Assembly (NCBI RefSeq): GCF_022809355.1
Contig: NZ_JAKZMM010000026.1
Location: forward strand, 1 to 59,835
From: Parabacteroides faecalis
GTDB taxonomy: Bacteria > Bacteroidota > Bacteroidia > Bacteroidales > Tannerellaceae
Length of the DNA: 59,835 nt
Reading direction: 5' to 3'
How positions within the stretch are numbered: position 1 is the first letter of the stretch; each line of letters starts with the position of its first letter. Below, piece after piece: positions 8,976 through 17,041 of this stretch. The translations under genes and the position numbers were made by a program. The notes under the pieces are model-generated. The model was not told the DNA's origin and ran no database searches. It saw only the letters and a list, made by a program, of their open reading frames with translations.

Positions 8976-11012
8976 TTAGAAGAATAGTCCTACGAATAAA
9001 TCTATAAGTTTGATACCCACGAAAGGTACAATAATACCACCCACGCCATAGATCAGCAGATTTCTGCGAAGCAAAGCACTGGCTCCGATCGGTTTGTATT
9101 CAACGCCTTTAAGAGCTAACGGTATCAGAACAGGTATGATTATAGCATTGAATATGATTGCCGAAAGAATAGCACTTTCAGGACTATGCAAACCCATAAT
9201 GTTAAGAGCCGCAAGCTGTGGAACAGAAACCATAAACAATGCAGGGATTATCGCAAAGTATTTGGCAACATCGTTGGCAATAGAGAATGTGGTCAGCGTA
9301 CCACGAGTCATAAGCAACTGTTTACCTATTTCTACAATCTCGATAAGTTTTGTCGGATCGTTGTCAAGGTCAACCATGTTGCCGGCTTCCTTTGCGGCCT
9401 GAGTACCACTATTCATGGCTACACCCACATTAGCCTGTGCTAGAGCCGGTGCATCATTTGTTCCGTCCCCCATCATAGCAACCAGCTTACCGGCTGCCTG
9501 TTCCTTCTTAATGTAATTCATCTTATCTTCCGGTTTGGCTTCCGCAATAAAATCATCTACTCCGGCTTTCTCAGCAATATACTTTGCAGTCAATGGATTA
9601 TCACCCGTAACCATTACTGTCTTTACACCCATCTTACGCAAACGTTCAAAACGTTCCTCTATGCCCGGCTTGATAATATCTTGTAACTCGATCACTCCGG
9701 CTATTTCCTTATTGATGCATACTACCAATGGAGTTCCACCGTTGCTGGTAATTCGCCTGATGATTTCCTCAGTTTCTTTGGGAAACTCATTCCCGGCTTC
9801 GCTTACTATATTACGAATTGCGTCAAAAGCTCCTTTCCGGATTTGAGTACCATCCTTTAAGTTTATTCCTGAACATTTCGTCTCAGCCGTAAATTTGATC
9901 ATGTGAGCTCCTTCCGTGTTTAAGTTATGCATGCGCAATCCTTGTTCACGTCCTAACTCTATAATAGATTTTCCCTCCGGTGTATCATCAGAGACAGAAG
10001 ACAGCATACACGCTTCTATAAAATTACGTTTGTCGAGGCCTGCTACCGGATAAAAATCCGTTGCCTTGCGATTACCGATTGTTATGGTTCCAGTCTTGTC
10101 TAAAAGAAGTGTATCTACATCGCCCGCTGTTTCAACAGCTTTACCAGATTTAGTAATTACATTGGCACGTAATGCCCGATCCATTCCGGCTATACCAATG
10201 GCAGAAAGCAAACCACCAATCGTAGTGGGAATCAAACACACGAAAAGAGAAAGAAAGGCAGCAATAGTAATGACGGTATTGGAATAGTCGGCCATCGGTT
10301 TAAGCGTGATACAAACCACAAGGAACACCAACGTAAATACGGCCAAAAGAATGGTAAGAGCAATCTCATTCGGTGTTTTCTGACGACTTGCCCCTTCTAC
10401 CAATGCGATCATCTTATCCAGAAAGCTTTCTCCAGGTTGAGTGGTTACAACTACCTTAATATGATCTGAAAGGACTTTAGTACCGCCTGTCACAGAGCTC
10501 TTGTCGCCGCCAGCTTCACGAATTACAGGAGCCGATTCGCCCGTGATGGCACTTTCATCAATGGATGCCAGACCTTCTATGATCTCACCGTCAGCAGGAA
10601 TGACATCACCTGCTTCACATACAAATACGTCTCCTTTTTTAAGCTGTGAACTGCTCACCGTCTTTACTTTATCGTTTACAATAAGTTTTGCGGGAGTCTC
10701 CTCACGGGTCTTACGCAAACTGTCAGCCTGAGCTTTGCCTCTGGCTTCAGCTATTGCTTCTGCAAAGTTGGCGAACAACAACGTAAGGAAAAGGATTATA
10801 AATACCCACAGGTTATAAACGAACGAACCTTGCGATGTGCTGAATGCTGAATAAACCGTTACAAACAACATAATCCATGTTGAAACTTCAACTGTAAACA
10901 TGATAGGATTCTTTATCATGATTTTCGGATTCAGCTTTACCAATGACTGTTTCAAGCTTTCTATAACCTGATCCTTTTGAAACAGTGATGTATCTTGATT
11001 TTTTGAATTCAT
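8976..11012 (-). CDS. kdpB: Potassium-transporting P-type ATPase subunit B
   Basis: KdpB is the ATP-hydrolysing subunit of the high-affinity potassium uptake system. The 678-residue product shows the P-type ATPase marks in order: AITGES (155-160) of the actuator domain, DKTGTIT with the phosphorylated Asp305, VTGDNPLTAKYIA and MMGDGTNDAPAL of the P domain, and membrane helices at ~40-80, ~215-275 and the C-terminal region. Length matches the family (about 680). It follows kdpA with a 19-bp gap. Confidence 0.97.
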   Translation of the reverse strand: MNSKNQDTSLFQKDQVIESLKQSLVKLNPKIMIKNPIMFTVEVSTWIMLFVTVYSAFSTSQGSFVYNLWVFIILFLTLLFANFAEAIAEARGKAQADSLRKTREETPAKLIVNDKVKTVSSSQLKKGDVFVCEAGDVIPADGEIIEGLASIDESAITGESAPVIREAGGDKSSVTGGTKVLSDHIKVVVTTQPGESFLDKMIALVEGASRQKTPNEIALTILLAVFTLVFLVVCITLKPMADYSNTVITIAAFLSLFVCLIPTTIGGLLSAIGIAGMDRALRANVITKSGKAVETAGDVDTLLLDKTGTITIGNRKATDFYPVAGLDKRNFIEACMLSSVSDDTPEGKSIIELGREQGLRMHNLNTEGAHMIKFTAETKCSGINLKDGTQIRKGAFDAIRNIVSEAGNEFPKETEEIIRRITSNGGTPLVVCINKEIAGVIELQDIIKPGIEERFERLRKMGVKTVMVTGDNPLTAKYIAEKAGVDDFIAEAKPEDKMNYIKKEQAAGKLVAMMGDGTNDAPALAQANVGVAMNSGTQAAKEAGNMVDLDNDPTKLIEIVEIGKQLLMTRGTLTTFSIANDVAKYFAIIPALFMVSVPQLAALNIMGLHSPESAILSAIIFNAIIIPVLIPLALKGVEYKPIGASALLRRNLLIYGVGGIIVPFVGIKLIDLFVGLFF

Positions 11013-11031
11013 ATCTTGATTTTTTTATTTA

Positions 11032-12738
11032 TTACAATGAAAAATGTTCTGCTAGTGTACTTAATGCCTGTGCAGGGAAGAATGACAATGCTGCGACGAT
11101 AAATATAACAGCAAAGGTCATCACTCCGAATGTTACAGTATCTGTTTGAAGAGTTCCGGCGCTTTCCGGTATATATTTCTTTTGTGCCAAAAGTCCTGCG
11201 ATCGCAACTTGTCCGATGATAGGTATGAAGCGACTTAATATCAATACAATACCACATGATACATTCCAGAACCAGGTGTTGTCACCAAGTCCTTCGAAAC
11301 CTGAACCATTGTTGGCAGCACATGAAGTAAACTCATATAACATTTCTCCAAGTCCATGAAAACCTGAATTGTTCAGCCATCCACCTTCACTTTCTACAAA
11401 TGCAGATACATGAACATAGAGATATGTAGCAAGAGCTGTACCGACAAGTATGACAAACGGATGAAGCAGTGCTACTATTGAAGCGATCTTCATTTCTCTG
11501 GCTTCGACTTTGTGACACATAAATTCCGGTGTACGTCCAACCATCAATCCACTGATGAAAACAGTTATAATAATGAATGTAAAGTAATTCATCCAACCGA
11601 CTCCAACACCGCCAAACCATGTATTAATTTGCATATTAAGCATTTCTATCATACCGGAAAGAGGCATTGTGGAATCGTGCATGCCGTTTACAGAACCATT
11701 AGATGTAACGGTCGTGACCACACTCCAAAGACCTGTTGCCCCAGCACCAAGGCGCACTTCCTTTCCTTCCATCGCTCCACCATCCTGAGCTATACCCATT
11801 GCGTCAATTCGTGGATTACCACCCATTTCCTGAGATACATTGATACATACCCCTATAAGGAAAGCAGCCTGCATAACACCATATATACTATATCCCAATC
11901 TCTTACGGTTTACATAGAAACCAAATGCAAATACCATTGCCATAGGGATCATCAGAATGGAGCAGCATTCAGTCATGTTAGACAAATAGGTAGGATTTTC
12001 CAACGGATGGGAAGAGTTCACACCATAATATCCACCACCGTTAGTACCTAACTGTTTGATGGGAACAATAGCTGCAGCAGGTCCTTGTGATATACTCTGA
12101 GGATTACCTTCAAGAGTAGTTATTTCCATCTTGCCATCAAATCCCATAGGTATTCCTTGTGTAATAAGTATAAAACCAACCACAAGTGATAACGGAAGAA
12201 GGATACGTGTACAACTCAGCACAAGATACTTCCAGAAGTTTCCAATAGTTTGAGTTGTTTTTTCGCCAAGAGCTTTCATGATACCAGCCATAGCAGCCAT
12301 ACCAGTAGCTGCTGTAATAAACTGGAACAACATGATGACAAACAATTGTGTGAAATAAGTAAGACCGGTTTCACCGCTATAATGTTGTTCATTACAGTTT
12401 ACCATAAAAGAAATACAAGTATTGAAAGCCTGATGTACGGTCTGACCGATATTCCCATCCGGATTCAGAGGTAAGTAACCTTGCATAACAAGCAGAATCA
12501 TACCCCATACAAACCAGAATGCATTTACAACAAGCAAAGCCCTCAGAAACTGTTTCCAGTTCATTTCTTCTTCCGGATTGATTCCTGAAAGTCGGAAGAT
12601 TAAATTTTCTAGCGGCTTCATAAAATCACTCCAGACCTTTTTCCCTTTATAAACCTTAGCAATATATTTTCCTAACGGATAGCTTAATACCATCATTAGA
12701 ACGATTTGTGCTATGACACCTAATAGTTCTGTATTCAT
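11032..12738 (-). CDS. kdpA: Potassium-transporting ATPase subunit A
   Basis: KdpA is the channel-like subunit that selects potassium. The 568-residue protein is hydrophobic with about ten membrane spans and contains selectivity-filter-like repeats, the clearest being QLGTNGGGYYGVNSSHPLEN and CAANNGSGFEGLG. Length equals the family norm (about 560). Its ATG lies 51 bp after kdpF. Confidence 0.97.
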   Translation of the reverse strand: MNTELLGVIAQIVLMMVLSYPLGKYIAKVYKGKKVWSDFMKPLENLIFRLSGINPEEEMNWKQFLRALLVVNAFWFVWGMILLVMQGYLPLNPDGNIGQTVHQAFNTCISFMVNCNEQHYSGETGLTYFTQLFVIMLFQFITAATGMAAMAGIMKALGEKTTQTIGNFWKYLVLSCTRILLPLSLVVGFILITQGIPMGFDGKMEITTLEGNPQSISQGPAAAIVPIKQLGTNGGGYYGVNSSHPLENPTYLSNMTECCSILMIPMAMVFAFGFYVNRKRLGYSIYGVMQAAFLIGVCINVSQEMGGNPRIDAMGIAQDGGAMEGKEVRLGAGATGLWSVVTTVTSNGSVNGMHDSTMPLSGMIEMLNMQINTWFGGVGVGWMNYFTFIIITVFISGLMVGRTPEFMCHKVEAREMKIASIVALLHPFVILVGTALATYLYVHVSAFVESEGGWLNNSGFHGLGEMLYEFTSCAANNGSGFEGLGDNTWFWNVSCGIVLILSRFIPIIGQVAIAGLLAQKKYIPESAGTLQTDTVTFGVMTFAVIFIVAALSFFPAQALSTLAEHFSL

Positions 12739-12789
12739 ACTTTAATTATTTTTTAGCAGATAGCCTTAATACATTGTCAACTCACTTAC

Positions 12790-12870
12790 TTAGAACTTTT
12801 CCGGCTTAACCAGGACATACATTAAATAGCCAAACATAATCAGGCCTACAATAAATAATACTGTGTACAT
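12790..12870 (-). CDS. kdpF: KdpF-like small membrane subunit, 26 residues
   Basis: A 26-codon frame just before kdpA reads a single hydrophobic helix beginning MYTVLFIVGLIMFGYLMYVL and ending KPEKF. Size, single helix and position match KdpF, a lipid-like stabiliser of the KdpABC complex. The start is supported by an unusually strong Shine-Dalgarno AGGAGG about 9 bases upstream. Confidence 0.85.
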   Translation of the reverse strand: MYTVLFIVGLIMFGYLMYVLVKPEKF

Positions 12871-12891
12871 CGATATTTCCTCCTTTTCATT

Positions 12892-12990
12892 TTAAATGTT
12901 TTCAAACCAATCAATACATCTCTCGAATAATCCAAAGCAGCTCATGCCTATTAGCAGGCAGACTACAAAACCAATTGTAAATAGTTCCAT
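12892..12990 (-). CDS. Small membrane peptide leading the kdp operon, 32 residues
   Basis: A 32-codon frame ends 21 bp before kdpF and reads a hydrophobic helix (LFTIGFVVCLLIGMSCFGLF) followed by a short polar tail ERCIDWFENI. It is the first frame after the sigma-54-like promoter, and the spacing from its ATG to the predicted transcript start (about 20 nt) fits. It may be a second KdpF-like subunit or a regulator of the complex. I cannot place it in a named family. Confidence 0.6.
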   Translation of the reverse strand: MELFTIGFVVCLLIGMSCFGLFERCIDWFENI

Positions 12991-13021
12991 ATTTTTATGT
13001 TTTAAAATTCATCTTTACTTA

Positions 13022-13037
13022 TACAATTGGTATGCCA
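13022..13037 (-). promoter_or_regulatory. kdp: Sigma-54-like -24/-12 promoter of the kdp operon
   Basis: The minus strand reads TGGCATACCAATTGTA. This fits TGGCAYR-N4-TTGCW with one change (GC to GT at -12) and correct spacing. Transcription would start about 20 nt before the first small ORF. The NtrC-type regulator next to the operon makes a sigma-54 promoter expected here. Confidence 0.55.
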
Positions 13038-13299
13038 GAAAAGGAATAAAGAATATAATCGATTGAATATAAAAGCAATAGAAGTATCCAGTTTACTTCC
13101 AATGCTATTTTAACTTTCTCAATTTGATAAACTGATATTATTATTGTGAGATGATCTATCTGAAAACGGTTAAACTCTATCGGAAGGAAATCATTCCATG
13201 AAAACAGTATAAATAATGCTAAAAGCAGGAGTAGATAAATATATAAATTTCAATACGGACGGAAATGGCGGAGCAGAGCCAATCATGTGAATGTCACTA
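13038..13299. other. Non-coding stretch upstream of the kdp promoter
   Basis: No gene is seen. This is where binding sites for the sigma-54 activator would be expected, 80-200 bp upstream of the promoter; I could not find a convincing repeated or palindromic site by eye. Confidence 0.4.
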
Positions 13300-13302
13300 C
13301 TG

Positions 13303-13350
13303 GGTAAAAAGAAAGCCGACGGAAAGTGTGGTAAGAACTTTCCGACGGCT
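13303..13350 (-). terminator. Rho-independent terminator of the PliI-like gene
   Basis: AGCCGACGGAAAGT (13314-13327) pairs with 13337-13350 with one mismatch in 14. In the minus-strand direction the hairpin is followed by TTTCTTTTT. It begins 54 bp after the stop codon at 13404. Confidence 0.8.
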
Positions 13351-13403
13351 GTGAATATTGTTGGGAAGCAATCAATGTCTATCAATAAAGAAAAGATCAC
13401 ACC

Positions 13404-14024
13404 TTAAAACTCCAGGACTTTATCGATCTTCAATATTCGACCGGTTTCTCCATCCACCAGCTTATACTGTATCTGTCGGGTTCCGCCAGTCGGATTGGCA
13501 TTACTGTCTCCGTCTTTATAGATGGGAAAACGCTGACAAAATGTATTTTCCACAATGGCCATCTCATCATGGCCCATATAACCTTTGTTTACTTCGTTGT
13601 TTTCCGAGATTTCGGGCAAATATACTTGGCTCACTGACTTTCCGTTGTTAACAGAGTATCCGATAAATTTCCCGTAACTTCCGCTACCATCCGAAGTCAG
13701 ATAGACAAACACTTCCGGATAACTGTCTATATTCAAGTCTCCTATTTCGGCATTGACAACTGTATATCCGGTAATATCATGATACAAGGTCTCGTTGGAT
13801 ATACTCAATCCGGAAGGTTGAATCACAAGACTGTCTCCTTTCACACTCACTTTAAAGGAAATCTTACTTCCGGGATATGTCAATTCCGTGTTGAAACCGG
13901 TTTCCTGTCTGGTTACACTGCTTTCTTCTTTTGCTGATACTTCAGAAACATCGCTTTTCTCATTCTTGCTGAATGAACAAGACATCAACAAGGCACATAA
14001 TACAAAAGAACTTATTTTCTTCAT
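13404..14024 (-). CDS. PliI-like lipoprotein (lysozyme-inhibitor family)
   Basis: The 206-residue protein begins with a lipoprotein signal, MKKISSFVLCALLMSC, with the lipidated Cys at 16. The mature part contains AEIGDLNIDSYPEVFVYL and GYMGHDEMAIVENTFCQRFP followed by GGTRQIQYKL, the pattern I associate with the PliI family of inhibitors of invertebrate-type lysozyme. In the envelope it would protect peptidoglycan from host or food lysozyme, although the family also includes members of unknown role. Family assignment is by eye only. It is a single gene with its own terminator. Confidence 0.6.
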   Translation of the reverse strand: MKKISSFVLCALLMSCSFSKNEKSDVSEVSAKEESSVTRQETGFNTELTYPGSKISFKVSVKGDSLVIQPSGLSISNETLYHDITGYTVVNAEIGDLNIDSYPEVFVYLTSDGSGSYGKFIGYSVNNGKSVSQVYLPEISENNEVNKGYMGHDEMAIVENTFCQRFPIYKDGDSNANPTGGTRQIQYKLVDGETGRILKIDKVLEF

Positions 14025-14431
14025 GACTTTCTTGTTTATAATTGTAATCTATTTTTATCAAGCTTCTATGTTATTACATATTTGCTGGATTTCATGAATA
14101 AGTCTTGATACATGAAACCCGTCACAAACAAACTACATTTTTAGAGAACAAAATATTTCTCCATCATTCCTTTAAGCTGATCCGACGATAGATTGACTAT
14201 TCCTATTGATTCTATAAGTGAAAACTCCTCCTTGTTTTTACCTATAACAAACTTGCGTTCCTGACCACTTACTTTCTACAAAACAAAACTATGCAAATCC
14301 TTTGAATAAAACTAATTTTTCCGGTAAAACTTTGATCAACCAATGATTAGAACTGATTACCGAAAACTTCTATATGTGGTCGTCTCTTTAATTCTGGACT
14401 CACTTATGGAGTAAAACTGACAATAGGCAGA
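14025..14431. other. Intergenic stretch without a gene
   Basis: Upstream region of the PliI-like gene on one side and the glutaredoxin-like gene on the other. No intact gene. A short minus-strand frame at 14141-14220 looks faintly protein-like but is closed by stops on both sides. Confidence 0.4.
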
Positions 14432-14463
14432 TTTGCTTTATCAGGTAAAATAAATTATCTTTG
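14432..14463 (+). promoter_or_regulatory. Bacteroidota promoter of the glutaredoxin-like gene
   Basis: TTTG (14432-14435) and TATCTTTG (14456-14463) are 20 bp apart, a near-consensus pair. The ATG at 14496 follows 32 bp later, which supports that start. Confidence 0.7.
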
Positions 14464-14495
14464 GTGGAGTTTGAATGCATTAATTGACTACGGTT

Positions 14496-14795
14496 ATGAT
14501 AAAAATATATGGAATGGACACATGTCCGGATTGTACGTATGTGGAAGAACAAGTGAAAGATAATAACCAGTACGAAGTAATTGATATCGGTCGGCACGTA
14601 AGAGATCTGAAGGCTTTTCTGAAACTCCGGGACCATCATCCGGCTTTTGATGAAGCCAAACGTATCGGAGCTGCCGGCATTCCTTGTTTTGTACTCGATG
14701 ACGGCACAGTAACACTGAATCCTGAAGACGCGGGGTTGCATTCACGCCCCATCGGCGAAGGAACGACATGCAGTATTGACGGAAGCGGTTGTTGA
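14496..14795 (+). CDS. Glutaredoxin-like protein with CPDC motif
   Basis: The 99-residue product begins MIKIYGMDTCPDCTYVEEQV, with a CPDC active site near the N-terminus and GIPCFVLDDG containing the cis-Pro expected of the thioredoxin fold. Such proteins reduce disulfides or mixed glutathione-type thiols in the cytoplasm; the true electron donor in this organism is unknown. A further Cys pair occurs near the C-terminus. The start follows the promoter; a longer frame begins at a TTG (14484). Its TGA overlaps the ATG of the next gene, so the pair is translationally coupled. Confidence 0.8.
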   Translation: MIKIYGMDTCPDCTYVEEQVKDNNQYEVIDIGRHVRDLKAFLKLRDHHPAFDEAKRIGAAGIPCFVLDDGTVTLNPEDAGLHSRPIGEGTTCSIDGSGC

Positions 14796-15403
14796 TGATG
14801 GCACAAAAGATTCTTTTTCTTCATGGCTTCTTTGCATCGGGTGCCTGCGTTCCGGCTCTTGCCCTGAAAGACTACTTCAACGGTAAAGCTACAGTTCTGA
14901 CTCCGGACTTACCTCTGCACCCACAGGAAGCTCTCGACTTTATCCGGAGATTATGCGAACAAGAAAAACCGGATATCTTGGTAGGAAACAGCAACGGTTC
15001 GTTTCTGGCGCAGATAGTGGCTGCCCAAAACAAGATTCCTGCCTTGCTAGGAAATCCGTATTTCGAGATGACTCGCTTCCTTATCGAACGTATCGGTTCG
15101 CATGAATACAAGTCCCCAAGGGCTAATGGAAACCAACAGCTTGTCATCGACCAGGCATTGATTGACGAATTTGCCGGGCTTCAACAGCATCAGTGGGATT
15201 ATTGCCAAACAGCCAGTCAGGAAAACATTTGGGGTATATTTGGAGAGAATGATCACCTGGCGCACTTTGAGCCTTTATTCCTGAAGCATTACAAATATGC
15301 TTATCATTTCCCGGGTGGTCACACACCAACAGCTGAAGAAGTGCGGACGTATTATGCTCCGCTGGCCGAAAAGTTATTGGCGTATAATGGAATTTCCATC
15401 TAA
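14795..15403 (+). CDS. YqiA/YcfP-like alpha/beta hydrolase
   Basis: The product of about 202 residues begins KILFLHGFFASG and has the nucleophile elbow VGNSNGSFLA (Gly-Asn-Ser-Asn-Gly), a late acidic residue in GENDHLAHFEP, and a catalytic-type His in FPGGHTPT. These marks fit the small YqiA/YcfP esterase group. Substrate is unknown. The gene overlaps the glutaredoxin stop in TGATG, so the two probably form an operon for a linked, perhaps thioester or thiol-related, function; that link is inference. Confidence 0.75.
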   Translation: MMAQKILFLHGFFASGACVPALALKDYFNGKATVLTPDLPLHPQEALDFIRRLCEQEKPDILVGNSNGSFLAQIVAAQNKIPALLGNPYFEMTRFLIERIGSHEYKSPRANGNQQLVIDQALIDEFAGLQQHQWDYCQTASQENIWGIFGENDHLAHFEPLFLKHYKYAYHFPGGHTPTAEEVRTYYAPLAEKLLAYNGISI

Positions 15404-15443
15404 TCGTTCATGGAGTTAACTTACACATCCGGCTCATTTTGCT

Positions 15444-16097
15444 TCATTCCTTATGTACATCCAGCCAATTGGTGACGGGTGTTCCAATCAACAGATCGGT
15501 CACACCAACGGTTTTCCCAATCAGATAGGCAGATATAATGGTTCCCAGTCCAATGCCAACGACCTTGTGTACAAGAATAAGTCCCGACAATAGGGTAAAC
15601 AAGACCAAAGAGATATCGAAGCGGATACGTAAATAAGAAAAGGGCTTACGTAATACATGACACAATGTTTCTACAATGGCATTGCCGGGATCTAAAATCA
15701 GATTTGCCTTTGTCATGGCATAAACTCCGACACCTGTAAGGATATTGGACAGGATCAACAGGAAAAGACCCGACAAAAACTTCGGATTCATCACCGGAAC
15801 AAGCAGGTCGTAGATGTCGATAAAAAGTCCGACAAGAAAAGCCATAGGAATCTGTAGCAGTAACTTATAAGATAAAGACTTCAGGAGAATGGCCTGAGCA
15901 GTGATAAAGATTATATATAAGATGAAGTTGGCCGTTCCGAATGAGATGTGCAAAAAGGTGGAGTATGAATAGGCTACCGAACTGATCGCTGCCACACCCA
16001 GATTGGTTCGGGTACTCAATAAGATTCCAACTGACATGATATTCATTCCCAACAAATATAATATCGCTTGCCTCTCTCCGATCTTTCCACCTAACAT
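15444..16097 (-). CDS. YczE/DUF6198-like integral membrane protein
   Basis: The 217-residue protein has about six membrane segments and the stretch GVAAISSVAYSYS followed later by NLILDPGNAIVETLC, similar to YczE/YitT-type membrane proteins. Its function is not established; relatives are thought to be transporters or regulators. I prefer the ATG at 16097 because GGAGG lies just upstream, whereas the longer frame starts at a TTG. It is convergent with the hydrolase gene. Confidence 0.7.
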   Translation of the reverse strand: MLGGKIGERQAILYLLGMNIMSVGILLSTRTNLGVAAISSVAYSYSTFLHISFGTANFILYIIFITAQAILLKSLSYKLLLQIPMAFLVGLFIDIYDLLVPVMNPKFLSGLFLLILSNILTGVGVYAMTKANLILDPGNAIVETLCHVLRKPFSYLRIRFDISLVLFTLLSGLILVHKVVGIGLGTIISAYLIGKTVGVTDLLIGTPVTNWLDVHKE

Positions 16098-16973
16098 AAA
16101 TCCTCCTTCACTTAAAAGAAAACCGACTGGTACAACCGAAGCTTTCCTCGTTATAACCAATCAGCACGCAAATATATTCAATTATTCGACAAATTAATTG
16201 TGTTCTTTACTTTTATTCAAATTCTCCCTATATTTCTTGTCTGCCGTGCCTTAACTCCATATAAATCCATCTCGATCTCAAACTACAACCCAACAGTTGG
16301 TATTGACATTTTGTCAAATTACCCCTTTCATTTTTGCGTTATTTGAACCAGACTGCGAGACTGATTACAAATAAGCGACGCACAGAGAGTTAAGGTTTGA
16401 CAGATCGATATAGGAAACGTTTTTTCAGTGACATTCTGATCAACGGATAAAGCATTCATGCCGGGAATTAGAGTGGGTAGTTCGTATTGAAAGCATTTTC
16501 TCCTTCTTTTTGTCACCCGAAAAAAGACTGAATATGCGTATATTCTGGACTCAAAAATGAGAATTGATGGAGCTCTTTTTCCAAAACAAGCCCTTTTAAT
16601 ACATACATTTTAACAAAAAGGAGCCGTTTTTAAAGATTTTCTCCCTGAAAAGGGTCGTTTTTCGAGTAAAACATACTTATTTTGTTTCGATTCTTCGTTA
16701 CTTTTATCTCAAAACCCTACCAGAAATGACTGAAAACACGCCGGCTTTTGGAAAAAATAAGCCGGCTTTTGCCAAAAAGGCTTTGGAAATCTGATGGAAA
16801 GTCTCGTTTTCTCTCCTATTTTATCCGGTTTTCAGGTTTCTCTCGTCAGCAAATAATCAGAATATAAGTCTTTTTGTCACAAAAACAGAGATTTTACTTA
16901 CACCCCTATTTTTATCTATCAGCTCATCAATTTCATTGATCGGTATTTAAGGAGATAAAAACAAAACATTGTG
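16098..16973. other. Long intergenic region with a short repeated peptide frame
   Basis: About 880 bp without a normal gene. It contains GCCGGCTTTTG twice (16740-16750 and 16761-16771) and a possible 22-codon frame at 16726-16794 reading MTENTPAFGKNKPAFAKKAL, with the repeat KPAF. Several polyA/GC blocks (AGGAGCCGTTTTT, AAGGGTCGTTTTT) recur at 16610-16670. Whether any of this is expressed is unknown. Confidence 0.4.
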
Positions 16974-16981
16974 TACCTTTG
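16974..16981 (+). promoter_or_regulatory. Bacteroidota -7 promoter element before the sulfur-redox gene
   Basis: TACCTTTG matches TAnnTTTG and is 60 bp before the ATG at 17042. No clear -33 TTTG. Confidence 0.45.
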
Positions 16982-17041
16982 TTCTTATAGTAAACAAACG
17001 ATTTAGCTTACGAACTCAGAAACTAATAACTTATAAATAAT

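Noticed and set aside
14141-14220. Minus-strand stretch reading LIESIGIVNLSSDQLKGM
   Set aside because: It looks protein-like but is short, has stops on both sides and needs a frameshift to extend; not enough to call a pseudogene.
16328-16516. 62-residue minus-strand frame in the long intergenic region
   Set aside because: No promoter or ribosome-binding site and no protein-like pattern.
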